DNA of 64,000 bases from positions 1 through 64,000 of the forward strand of contig JAGBHK010000024.1 of NCBI GenBank assembly GCA_017935565.1. The letters are read 5' to 3'. Source of the stretch: Lachnospiraceae bacterium. GTDB lineage: Bacteria; Bacillota; Clostridia; Lachnospirales; Lachnospiraceae. Within the stretch, counting starts at the first letter, position 1. The number at the start of each line of letters is the position of its first letter. Shown one piece after another: positions 18,482 through 26,027 of this stretch. Under the pieces are notes generated by a model. It searched no databases. It was not told the origin of the DNA and saw nothing but the letters and a program-made list of their open reading frames with translations. The position numbers and the translations under genes were made by a program.

Positions 18482-20938
18482 TTATTCATACTTGATTTCA
18501 TTTACAATATTCATCTTCTTAAGTTTCTTCATAGGCGATAACAATGTAAGAAGCAATATAGCAAATATAACCGCTACGAAACTAACTGCAGTAGCAATAC
18601 TATATTCCACTTCCACATACATTTCCATGCCCTTCATAAAGCTGTCAATCATTCCCGTAGCCATAAATCCAACAATCACAGCAACTACGCTGGAAATCAA
18701 ATTTGCAAGCACAGTTTCAAAGAATAACATTTTCTTAATCTGTCCCTTGCTCATACATGTAGAATTAAGCACTGCAATCTCTTTTCTTCTCTGGATAAAT
18801 CCAATAATTTGATTATTAATAATACCAATGAAAGAAAGTATTACAGCAAGTCCTATAACCACATAGAAAATACTCATAATTGATGCAGTACTTTCCTCCT
18901 GTTCTGTTATATACTCATCAACTGTCTGAATCTTTAAATTAAGTTCTTTCATTGTATCATCAATCTGTTCTTTCAGCTCATCCAAGTCAGTGCCATCTTC
19001 AACCTTAAGTTGAACCTGCATAGGAGTCTGATACACATTTTCTATGTAATTGTCATAATTCATTATAATAACATTTCTACTTGTAGTGAAATACGCACTA
19101 TTTACTGTACCTACTACCTTTAATTCAATCTCTTTATTAACTGATGGTAAATTTACATTCAATGTATCCCCTATTTCAATATCGCTTTTTTCAGCAAAAA
19201 CCTCATCAAGCAATACCTCGTCATACTCTAAATCACCTATTTTTACATTGTATTCCTTTATATATTTGATGCTTTCTTCCAATCCAATGAAACTAGGTAT
19301 TGTATGGAACTCTTTACCATCATTATATGTAATTCTATCGTCATAATAACAATGCAAATATTGAATATGTGTGACACCGTCCAATTCCAACAGTTTCTCA
19401 TACTCTTCTTCCTCTTTAGTAACATTTTGAATTACAATGTCGTAGTCATCTACCATAAGTCTAAATGACTGGAAAAGATTTGTAATAGAAGATGATACTG
19501 TAACAATTGCAAGCATTAATGATAATGCTACAACAACTACTCTAGACGATGTTACAATCATCTTATTATATCCAATATTTCTGCTTGCAACTGTAGCTGT
19601 AGACCATCCAAGTTTTTTAAATAAAACTGCAAAAGCCTTTGAAACCTGTTGCAATATAAATGGCACAAGCATAGCTGAACCAGTTATCAAAAGAACTATT
19701 GCAACAATAGTAAGCACAATATTTGTATCCTTCAACAATGCATCCATAATAATTGATGCAAGTAATAATATTACGCCCCAAACCACACGATGCTTCATAA
19801 CTCTATATCTTGAGCTTTGTACATCAAAAATAATGTCTTTAATAGGCTTCTTATTAGCCTTCATTATGGCTTTTACAGAAATCACTACCTGAAGCAACAC
19901 AGAAAAAGCGACTCCCAGTACAAACATCTTAACATCAATATGCGATGTTTCTTTTGTAAGCGACACGCCATTTGTTGTAATAAACAATCCCGCCACATTA
20001 CTATTAATTCCATATCCTGCAAATGCACCTATGATACCACCGATAAGACCATAAACTGCATTTTCAAGAATTAAAATCATATTCATCTTGCCTTTTGTAG
20101 CACCAATACTTCTAAATGTACCAATAACTGGCATTCTTTCTGCAATAATTATCTTATTAAGCGAACTTACAACAAACATAATCATTATTGTCGCCATAAC
20201 AAATATCATAACCATAAGGTATGAAATAAATGATGTTTGCTCTCTTAATGTATCAATATCTGTCAATGCCTGAACATTAAAATTTTCATTATTTTCGCTT
20301 AATTCTTCAATATACGCCTTTAAATTATCATCATCTAATATATTAATGGCAAGTTCATCAACCTTGCCTTCTTCAAGTCCTTTAATTCCAGCAACAAAAT
20401 CAAGATTTGCCATAAACATTGGGAACTCAACTGTAAGGGAGTTTAAACCCTTATCTTCCACAATTTGCGCTATAACAAACTCAAACTCTTTTTCTTCATA
20501 AACTGCTGTAAAAGTATCTCCAACCTCATATTCATACTTTTCGGCATCGCTTTTACTAACAATAACTTCGTTATTTTCTAGCAAATCTACATCTGTCCCG
20601 AGCATATGCATACCCCTGGCAACCTCAATATCCATACCATATATACTTGCTGGCTCATCATCAATCAAAACATCAGTAAACACCATACCTGTATACTCAA
20701 TTTTTTCATCTCCAAGCCATACATCATCAACTGAAAATTCTTCAACAGATGTCATTGAAATATCAAAATCACCATACACTGATCTCATTGTCTCATGAAC
20801 CTTTAATAATATCTCATCTGGCAAAGTAAGATTCAATGTAAATACGGTTGTGGCAACTGTAAGTGCCAAAATAATCAGAAGACTTCGACCCTTCTTTTCC
20901 CATATGTTCCTTAAAATATGTTTTAGTATTATCTTCAT
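18482..20938 (-). CDS. FtsX-like ABC permease
   Basis: An 818-residue membrane protein with an N-terminal anchor helix (about 16-40), a large extracytoplasmic domain (about 45-245), three helices of a first FtsX domain (about 250-365), a central helix pair (about 385-440), another anchor, a second extracytoplasmic domain (about 500-690) and the last three FtsX helices (about 695-805). This doubled layout fits bacterial ABC-2/FtsX exporters. It is followed 16 bases later by its ATPase and preceded by a small membrane protein only three bases away. Confidence 0.92.
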   Translation of the reverse strand: MKIILKHILRNIWEKKGRSLLIILALTVATTVFTLNLTLPDEILLKVHETMRSVYGDFDISMTSVEEFSVDDVWLGDEKIEYTGMVFTDVLIDDEPASIYGMDIEVARGMHMLGTDVDLLENNEVIVSKSDAEKYEYEVGDTFTAVYEEKEFEFVIAQIVEDKGLNSLTVEFPMFMANLDFVAGIKGLEEGKVDELAINILDDDNLKAYIEELSENNENFNVQALTDIDTLREQTSFISYLMVMIFVMATIMIMFVVSSLNKIIIAERMPVIGTFRSIGATKGKMNMILILENAVYGLIGGIIGAFAGYGINSNVAGLFITTNGVSLTKETSHIDVKMFVLGVAFSVLLQVVISVKAIMKANKKPIKDIIFDVQSSRYRVMKHRVVWGVILLLASIIMDALLKDTNIVLTIVAIVLLITGSAMLVPFILQQVSKAFAVLFKKLGWSTATVASRNIGYNKMIVTSSRVVVVALSLMLAIVTVSSSITNLFQSFRLMVDDYDIVIQNVTKEEEEYEKLLELDGVTHIQYLHCYYDDRITYNDGKEFHTIPSFIGLEESIKYIKEYNVKIGDLEYDEVLLDEVFAEKSDIEIGDTLNVNLPSVNKEIELKVVGTVNSAYFTTSRNVIIMNYDNYIENVYQTPMQVQLKVEDGTDLDELKEQIDDTMKELNLKIQTVDEYITEQEESTASIMSIFYVVIGLAVILSFIGIINNQIIGFIQRRKEIAVLNSTCMSKGQIKKMLFFETVLANLISSVVAVIVGFMATGMIDSFMKGMEMYVEVEYSIATAVSFVAVIFAILLLTLLSPMKKLKKMNIVNEIKYE

Positions 20939-20941
20939 GTC

Positions 20942-21526
20942 CTACTCCATTTCCCTCGCAAAGATTTTCTGACAAGACCCACTTTTATCGGTTAAAACTA
21001 GATCAATACTTGGAAACTTTGGATAACCAAGCTCCTCCCTAATACGCTTTTCGCTTCTATCATACGTATAGCATATGAAAAGATTGACTATTAATAGAAA
21101 AATAAACATTATATGTATAAACATAAGTGCAGCCGTTGTTGCCAAACATATTTTAACATTTAGTTTATTGTTTATTCGTGAATATAGATATATCGCAACA
21201 TGCAAATATATCAACGGCCAAGCAAGAAATCCGCCCCACTCCATTTTAAGAACCTTTAACACCGCAAAAATCCCTAAAAACACAATGGAATTTACTACAT
21301 AATAACCTTTTTTAGCCTCATCCAATTTCCACAAACAATTTTTTGCTCTTTTGGCACGCACATTATACTGAAAAACCTCTTTAATAGCGTCATCATCATT
21401 CCTATCTAGAACAATTTCACCATTAATAAGATGTTCGTCCTCTATATGCGTATAATCAGGTACATCCTTTGGCCTAACATCTTCGTTCAATAACTTGTCT
21501 ATTATCTTAGTAAGTCTCCCTGTCAT
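20942..21526 (-). CDS. Unknown membrane protein, first gene of the FtsX-permease operon
   Basis: A 194-residue protein I cannot assign. It has a charged cytosolic N terminus (about 1-75), three hydrophobic segments (about 76-97, 103-122, 127-155) and a short charged tail ending 'AREME'. The stop codon is three bases before the permease ATG, so it is very likely translated with, and perhaps part of, the same transporter. A consensus promoter (TTGATT-17-TATAAT) lies just upstream. Confidence 0.75.
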   Translation of the reverse strand: MTGRLTKIIDKLLNEDVRPKDVPDYTHIEDEHLINGEIVLDRNDDDAIKEVFQYNVRAKRAKNCLWKLDEAKKGYYVVNSIVFLGIFAVLKVLKMEWGGFLAWPLIYLHVAIYLYSRINNKLNVKICLATTAALMFIHIMFIFLLIVNLFICYTYDRSEKRIREELGYPKFPSIDLVLTDKSGSCQKIFAREME

Positions 21527-21561
21527 TATCTATTGCCCTTTCCTTTTATTTCACAGGGAAA

Positions 21562-21590
21562 ATTATATAACATTTTAGTACATTAATCAA
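21562..21590 (-). promoter_or_regulatory. Promoter of the FtsX-permease/ATPase/tcdA operon
   Basis: Minus strand: -35 TTGATT (21585-21590), 17-base spacer, consensus -10 TATAAT (21562-21567), 35 bases upstream of the first ATG. It abuts the 51-bp repeat array. Confidence 0.7.
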
Positions 21591-21601
21591 GTGATAGTTG
21601 G

Positions 21602-21866
21602 AGTGTACCTCTGGACTTTTTTGTTTCTGGTGCACCGATTTTTCTCACTTTCGGTGCACCACGGCACTTTTTTCATCCTGGTGCACCAGTTTCTCTCACT
21701 TTCGGTGCACCACGGCACTTTTTTCATCCTGGTGCACCAGTTTCTCTCACTTTCGGTGCACCACAGCTTTTTTTGTCTTCTGGTGCACCAGTTTCTCTCA
21801 CTTTCAGTGCACCACAGCTTTTTTTGTCTTCTGGTGCACCAGTTTCTCTCACTTTCAGTGCACCAT
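21602..21866. repeat. Five-unit 51-bp tandem repeat built on palindrome GGTGCACC
   Basis: Units start at about 21602, 21653, 21704, 21755 and 21806, with a partial sixth at 21857; the period is exactly 51. Each unit carries two copies of the self-complementary octamer GGTGCACC (some AGTGCACC), 27 then 24 bases apart, separated by T-rich spacers (CACTTTTTTCATCCT and AGTTTCTCTCACTTTC types). Because 51 is 17 codons, both strands look open in more than one frame, but no ATG with a ribosome site leads into them. This fills most of the 21527-22027 gap; the rest holds a terminator and no gene. Confidence 0.85.
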
Positions 21867-21931
21867 AACACTTTGCGTATTTTGGAATGAATATATCGAC
21901 CTTCCAAGCGACGCTATATATGAGAATTTAA

Positions 21932-21976
21932 AATAAAATCAAGGCTGTAAAAACATTTCCGTTTTTACAGCCTTGA
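21932..21976 (-). terminator. Rho-independent terminator
   Basis: A perfect 16-bp stem TCAAGGCTGTAAAAAC/GTTTTTACAGCCTTGA (21939-21954, 21961-21976) followed on the minus strand by TTTTATTTT. It probably ends the small membrane protein gene at 22028. Confidence 0.85.
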
Positions 21977-22027
21977 CACTTCAATACACGTATGTTCTAA
22001 ACATGCTTTTCCTCCCTCAATATGATA

Positions 22028-22234
22028 TTACTCATATTTGAATTTATTGCATTTTTTACCTTCGTCAACAACATAATATACCATCCAACATACAAATATA
22101 ATTCCAACAAACAAAATGCACCCATATATTATCCATCTAAGTCTAATTGCATCCTTTTCTCGTCCCTTCCCTGATTTCGGATTATTAATATTTTGCTTAT
22201 TCTGATATTTCGTTGTCACACTCCAGTTTTTCAT
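22028..22234 (-). CDS. Small single-helix membrane protein
   Basis: A 68-residue protein of unknown function: a basic, Asn/Lys-rich N terminus (about 1-32), one hydrophobic helix (about 34-54, WIIYGCILFVGIIFVCWMV) and a short lysine-rich tail. The ribosome site is weak (GAG only), so expression is less certain, but a strong terminator follows directly on the same strand, which supports a real transcript. Confidence 0.5.
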   Translation of the reverse strand: MKNWSVTTKYQNKQNINNPKSGKGREKDAIRLRWIIYGCILFVGIIFVCWMVYYVVDEGKKCNKFKYE

Positions 22235-22338
22235 TTATTGTTAGCTCTTTATTCTTACGAAGCCACCATCAGGAGCATATTACAACTCATACATATATCT
22301 CTTTTGATTAGTCGTTATTCTGCTTTTATTATTACAGT

Positions 22339-23094
22339 TTATGCTATTTGGATAATCTGCTCATACAAAAGTATTTCTTTTTCATTCATGTTTCTATTGT
22401 CATGATAATGCCCAAAGAACCACTTTTTAAACTTTATTCTATCTCGTATCTCTTGAAGATAATCTGTCAGTTCATCTGGCACAAATTTGCCTGTCCTCAA
22501 ACATGCTTGTGTCGATGAAGAACAGCAATGAGTTACAACAAAGTCAACCTCATTTCCTTGCATTTCTAGATTTTTGCGTCCCTCTTCCATTTCTATAGTA
22601 GAAGGCATTTCTTCAGTCCACCAACTAATATGATTTATTCGGTATGGTTCCCATCGTTTATCTAGTTGTTTTTTCTTTGCTCTATATTCTGGATCATCTG
22701 GTTCTAGTATACCAGCAGAAATATCATGACTCCTTGCACCACCAAAAGTAAAAAATTTTAACCCTTCAATATTGAACACCTGTCCACGCATCAAGTGAAT
22801 AACCGATGAACGAACCTTATGAACATTACCACCATTCCATTTTTCAACTGGAAAATCATATAATCTATCAAAATTTTCATGATTTCCGTCCACAAATAAG
22901 GTCGTAAACGGTTTATTTTCAAGCCAATCCAACCACCATTTTTCTTCTCTACCAGAATTGTTTTTATCCCAAACTCCACCGAAATCACCGCAAACAATCA
23001 TATAATCTTCCTTCGTCATTTCTTTCTGTTCCGGAAAATTTTCAGTATTGAATCGTGTAAAATCGCAATGACAGTCACCCGTTATAAATATCAT
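22339..23094 (-). CDS. Calcineurin-like metallophosphoesterase
   Basis: A 251-residue metallophosphoesterase: metal motifs GDCHCDF (a DxH site), VCGDFGGVWD (GDxxD type), DGNHENFDR (GNHE), VTHCC and the final GHYHD. Probably a soluble phosphohydrolase; nucleic-acid or nucleotide substrates are both possible. The frame is open back to 23187, but GAGGAGG precedes the ATG at 23094, inside the last codons of the upstream phosphoesterase, with which it overlaps by 20 bases. The two are therefore translationally linked. Confidence 0.88.
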   Translation of the reverse strand: MIFITGDCHCDFTRFNTENFPEQKEMTKEDYMIVCGDFGGVWDKNNSGREEKWWLDWLENKPFTTLFVDGNHENFDRLYDFPVEKWNGGNVHKVRSSVIHLMRGQVFNIEGLKFFTFGGARSHDISAGILEPDDPEYRAKKKQLDKRWEPYRINHISWWTEEMPSTIEMEEGRKNLEMQGNEVDFVVTHCCSSSTQACLRTGKFVPDELTDYLQEIRDRIKFKKWFFGHYHDNRNMNEKEILLYEQIIQIA

Positions 23095-23626
23095 ATTTCC
23101 CCTCCTCTTGTATAATACCTTCAAAAAATTTTTCAATTTGATTAATTGATACAGGGTAGTAGCCATTTGCATCCACTCCCACATCATATCTTTTAATACC
23201 TGATTGCAAATTATTCAGATTATAAAGCCCATCAGAATGAATATGACCATGAAGCATAAAACTTCCATAATGGCTCTTAGGCCACGAAAGCATTGGATAA
23301 TGCATAAGTGAAATATTCATCCCATTCGCAGATATTGTCATAAAGTCCCGAACATCTTCAAACAGGTTTTCATCATACTTCTTATCGTGATTACCTCTTA
23401 TAAGATACTTTTTCCCATTCATTGAAGCAATTAATTCGTTCGCTTTGTCAATTCCAATACGAAAGCAGATGTCCCCAAGTAAATATACTGTATCATTCTT
23501 ACAAACAACTGAATTATAATTTGATAGCAATACACGGTTCATCTCTTCCGCATCCTCAAAGGGACGATTCTGCATTTGTATGACGGCATTATGCCCTAAA
23601 TGTAAATCACTTGTAAAATATATCAT
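23075..23626 (-). CDS. Metallophosphoesterase (YmdB/YfcE-like small type)
   Basis: A 183-residue calcineurin-like phosphoesterase with SDLHLGH (DxH), LLGDICFR (GD), RGNHDKKYD (GNHD), MHYP and LHGHIHSD (GHxH). It resembles the small phosphoesterases annotated as hydrolases in phage and accessory regions. GGAGGT precedes the ATG. It overlaps the next phosphoesterase gene, and the pair follows the 439-residue unknown gene by 36 bases, so the three may form one operon. Confidence 0.88.
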   Translation of the reverse strand: MIYFTSDLHLGHNAVIQMQNRPFEDAEEMNRVLLSNYNSVVCKNDTVYLLGDICFRIGIDKANELIASMNGKKYLIRGNHDKKYDENLFEDVRDFMTISANGMNISLMHYPMLSWPKSHYGSFMLHGHIHSDGLYNLNNLQSGIKRYDVGVDANGYYPVSINQIEKFFEGIIQEEGKYDIYNG

Positions 23627-23662
23627 TTCCTACCACCTCCAATACTCTTTTTTCTAAATTGC

Positions 23663-24982
23663 TTACAAATTCAAAATAAAATTCCTAAAATCACGCAAAC
23701 GATTTAATGCGTTTCTCCAGGTGCCATTACCAGTATCTCCTTTTTCCTTTTTTATCCCATTTATTCCATATTCTAATACTAATCTATCTATATGTAGTTC
23801 TAATTCTTTAAAAGTAAGCCCTTCCTCTCTTATCACTGCATTAATACCAGATACATAACTATAAGGATTATATCCTCGAGCTTTCAGATAGTCTTTAAAG
23901 CCTGTTATACTATCTTCAAAACTCTGTCCAACCAAATTCTCATTAGACAATCTAGAACCTTTTAAAGAATTATGACTAGTCGATGATTTTGTCTTATTGC
24001 CAGACGATTTTTTATCAATATTATTTTTCCTTCCAGCTCTATATGCTATATCTATTTTCTCTTTTCCAGTATATTCTTTTTCAGCAGAAGAAATTAATGC
24101 CTTACGTCTAAACTCTTCCATTACCTTTAATCCAAAAATTTTTTCGTATTGCTGTGATACATATCCAGTAAGAGCTTCATACTCTCCAATACTGGTTTGA
24201 AGGCCTGCAAAAATGCTATTTATCTCATACTTCATACCAGGTACTAAAAAGTAATTAAGAGGATCTACAAAACGTAAAAAATGAGCCTTGACAATTGCTA
24301 AATCATCAGAAGATAAACTTTTATCAATTATTCTTTGCTTGATTCCTTTTTCATTAGACTTCCAATCCGAAGGCTCTCCAAGAGGGAAAATTCTTTCACG
24401 GTCTTCACCAGTCAGCTCAAGTTGGTTACCGCCATTTAATTTTACGAACTTTTCTTTTATACCGTTTATATGGGCCAAATACCAGTTCTTTTCCGTTAAG
24501 ACTCCACCCTGTACTGAACCAATGTTTTTTTTATACGCACATATATCCTTTTCAACGCACGAATCGCTTTTGCCATTATCATAGTGCATAGGAAATTCAA
24601 AGTTCCTCATCAATTCTTTAAACTCATTAACATCAGGCTGTACATCATGTGCAATCATATTAAATATTTCATGAACGTCATAATTGCTCACAAATACGTA
24701 CTCTATATTATTAAATTTCGTATAACAAGCTCGACGGTTATCATATTTTCCTGATTTTTTACTTCCACTTTCATAATATCTAATCCAATAAATAGCGTCT
24801 GGCAAATCTACATATTCCATGAACATCTTATGCCATTTCATAATATTTTCTTCCCATCTCTCTATGTTCTTGTATATACAATTATTATAAAATGATTCTA
24901 TCGTGGTGTCGTTACCATCAAATAGATTTATTGGATATTTCTTATTTTCTTTGTAATTTTCATAATATTCTCTTATTGTCAT
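23663..24982 (-). CDS. Unknown protein with SAM-like (integrase core-binding type) C-terminal region
   Basis: A 439-residue soluble protein I cannot name. Residues about 160-260 contain conserved-looking blocks KNWYLAHINGI, ERIFPLGEPSDWK and KAHFLRFVDPLNYFLVPG. A Lys/Ser-rich linker (about 310-345) leads to a C-terminal helical region (about 350-439, DYLKARGYNPYSYVSGINAV...WRNALNRLRDFRNFIL) that looks like the SAM-like core-binding domain of tyrosine recombinases without the catalytic domain. It may bind DNA; that is inference. GGAGG precedes the ATG. It leads the phosphoesterase pair. Confidence 0.75.
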   Translation of the reverse strand: MTIREYYENYKENKKYPINLFDGNDTTIESFYNNCIYKNIERWEENIMKWHKMFMEYVDLPDAIYWIRYYESGSKKSGKYDNRRACYTKFNNIEYVFVSNYDVHEIFNMIAHDVQPDVNEFKELMRNFEFPMHYDNGKSDSCVEKDICAYKKNIGSVQGGVLTEKNWYLAHINGIKEKFVKLNGGNQLELTGEDRERIFPLGEPSDWKSNEKGIKQRIIDKSLSSDDLAIVKAHFLRFVDPLNYFLVPGMKYEINSIFAGLQTSIGEYEALTGYVSQQYEKIFGLKVMEEFRRKALISSAEKEYTGKEKIDIAYRAGRKNNIDKKSSGNKTKSSTSHNSLKGSRLSNENLVGQSFEDSITGFKDYLKARGYNPYSYVSGINAVIREEGLTFKELELHIDRLVLEYGINGIKKEKGDTGNGTWRNALNRLRDFRNFILNL

Positions 24983-25086
24983 TTCACATTCCTCCTATTA
25001 CATTCAAATCTTACACGTATTACTTTATCATATTATCAACTGCTTGCAAACTTCAAAATCCAAATATATATCAATATTTATCATAC

Positions 25087-25488
25087 TTATATAGCTTCTC
25101 GAATCATTTTAATTATCTCAATGTCAGCTGGCAGCCATTCTACTGAGTCTAATTCTTCCTTGGTCAACCATTTTGCAGCATCATGCTCTGTCAAAACTAA
25201 ATCTCCTGATATAATTTCAGCCCAAAAACAGTCCATAGATAAATGAAATGTCGGATAATCATATTCAATTGTATGGATATAATCACCCACTTTAATTTCT
25301 GTTTCCAATTCCTCCATAATTTCTCGTTTTATTGCCTCTTGCGGTGTTTCACCCACTTCAATCTTTCCTCCTGGAAACTCCCAACCGCCTTTTAATTCAC
25401 CATGTCCTCTCTGTGTCGCAAATACAATTTCTTCACCCTTTTCATTTCTTGATTTTATTATAGCTGCAACTACCTTTACTATTTTCAT
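25087..25488 (-). CDS. mutT: NUDIX hydrolase, MutT type
   Basis: A 133-residue NUDIX pyrophosphohydrolase with the full box GKIEVGETPQEAIKREIMEE (GX5EX7REUXEE). The start MKIVKVVAAIIKSR and the following GGWEFPGGK are typical of 8-oxo-dGTP diphosphatases, so house-cleaning of oxidised nucleotides is the default call. AAGGAGGT lies before the ATG. The gene overlaps the 3' end of the FtsZ-C-like gene by 47 bases, so the two are expressed together from the operator-controlled promoter near 26.0 kb. Its place in this island could mean another nucleotide substrate. Confidence 0.9.
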   Translation of the reverse strand: MKIVKVVAAIIKSRNEKGEEIVFATQRGHGELKGGWEFPGGKIEVGETPQEAIKREIMEELETEIKVGDYIHTIEYDYPTFHLSMDCFWAEIISGDLVLTEHDAAKWLTKEELDSVEWLPADIEIIKMIREAI

Positions 25489-25942
25489 CTTTCAATACCT
25501 CCTTCCAAATATACAAATCAAACTCATTCTCCTGATGTTTTTCATCATATATAAGACCATACAATATTATTAAGTTATTGTGTTTATCTAATAGTTCCAT
25601 AACCTTTTCCATAGTTTTGGTTGCATCAGTTAGATTGATATTACCTACTAAACAGATTATGCATTTACAATTATCAGCTACCTCAATTTTTCTAATATAT
25701 TCATTGTAATTATTAAGCACAATGTTTTTTGTTAGCTCAAGATCATATTCTATTGTACCAGATTTATTAATAAAATCCATATAATCTATACTCACCACTA
25801 CTTCACCTTTGTTAAAGATCGTATCTAATACCTCTGTACAACATTTTGCATCCTGTAAGCTATTGCAATTAACTATAACATCATTATTTTTCACGCTTAC
25901 ACGCTTGTCCATTTGAATAATTTCCACTACATTATTAAGCAT
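25442..25942 (-). CDS. Stand-alone FtsZ C-terminal-domain-like protein
   Basis: A 166-residue protein. Residues about 45-155 align by eye with the C-terminal (TubC) half of FtsZ: GEVVVSIDYMDF matches the 'GLINVDFADV' strand, CIICLVGNINLTDA matches 'VLVNITGG-DL-L', and NNLIILYGLIYDEKHQENEFDLYIW matches 'NIIFGAVIDE-L-DEIRVTVIA'. The GTPase half, with its GGGTGS loop, is absent. If correct it could cap or disturb FtsZ, or be a fold reused by the AAA system. The ATG has AAAGGAG and is driven by the operator-linked promoter at 25974. The 3' end overlaps the NUDIX gene. Confidence 0.72.
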   Translation of the reverse strand: MLNNVVEIIQMDKRVSVKNNDVIVNCNSLQDAKCCTEVLDTIFNKGEVVVSIDYMDFINKSGTIEYDLELTKNIVLNNYNEYIRKIEVADNCKCIICLVGNINLTDATKTMEKVMELLDKHNNLIILYGLIYDEKHQENEFDLYIWKEVLKDENSKGSCSYNKIKK

Positions 25943-25973
25943 AATTTCATTCTCCTTTTTTTATTGTATCACA

Positions 25974-26018
25974 ATTATATCAAAACGTATTATTGTAGAA
26001 AGGAAAAATATTTCCTTT
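25974..26018 (-). promoter_or_regulatory. WYL-regulon operator and promoter of the FtsZ-C/NUDIX genes
   Basis: A palindrome-like site AAGGAAAAATATTTCCTT (26000-26017; core 26002-26015) is followed on the minus strand by exactly 22 bases and then the extended -10 TGA-TATAAT (hexamer 25974-25979). There is no good -35. The centre falls near -41.5, a class II activator position. It shares motif and spacing with the sites at 33.4 and 35.5 kb. Confidence 0.75.
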
Positions 26019-26027
26019 ATCATTTTT

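Noticed and set aside
21602..21866. CRISPR array
   Set aside because: The whole 51-bp unit, not just a repeat separated by unique spacers, is conserved, and no cas genes are nearby.
21587..21936. Open frames on both strands of the 51-bp array, including one with a 17-residue repeat of WCTESERNWCTR type
   Set aside because: The period is a multiple of three, so frames stay open automatically; the starts are TTG or GTG with no ribosome site, and both strands are equally open.
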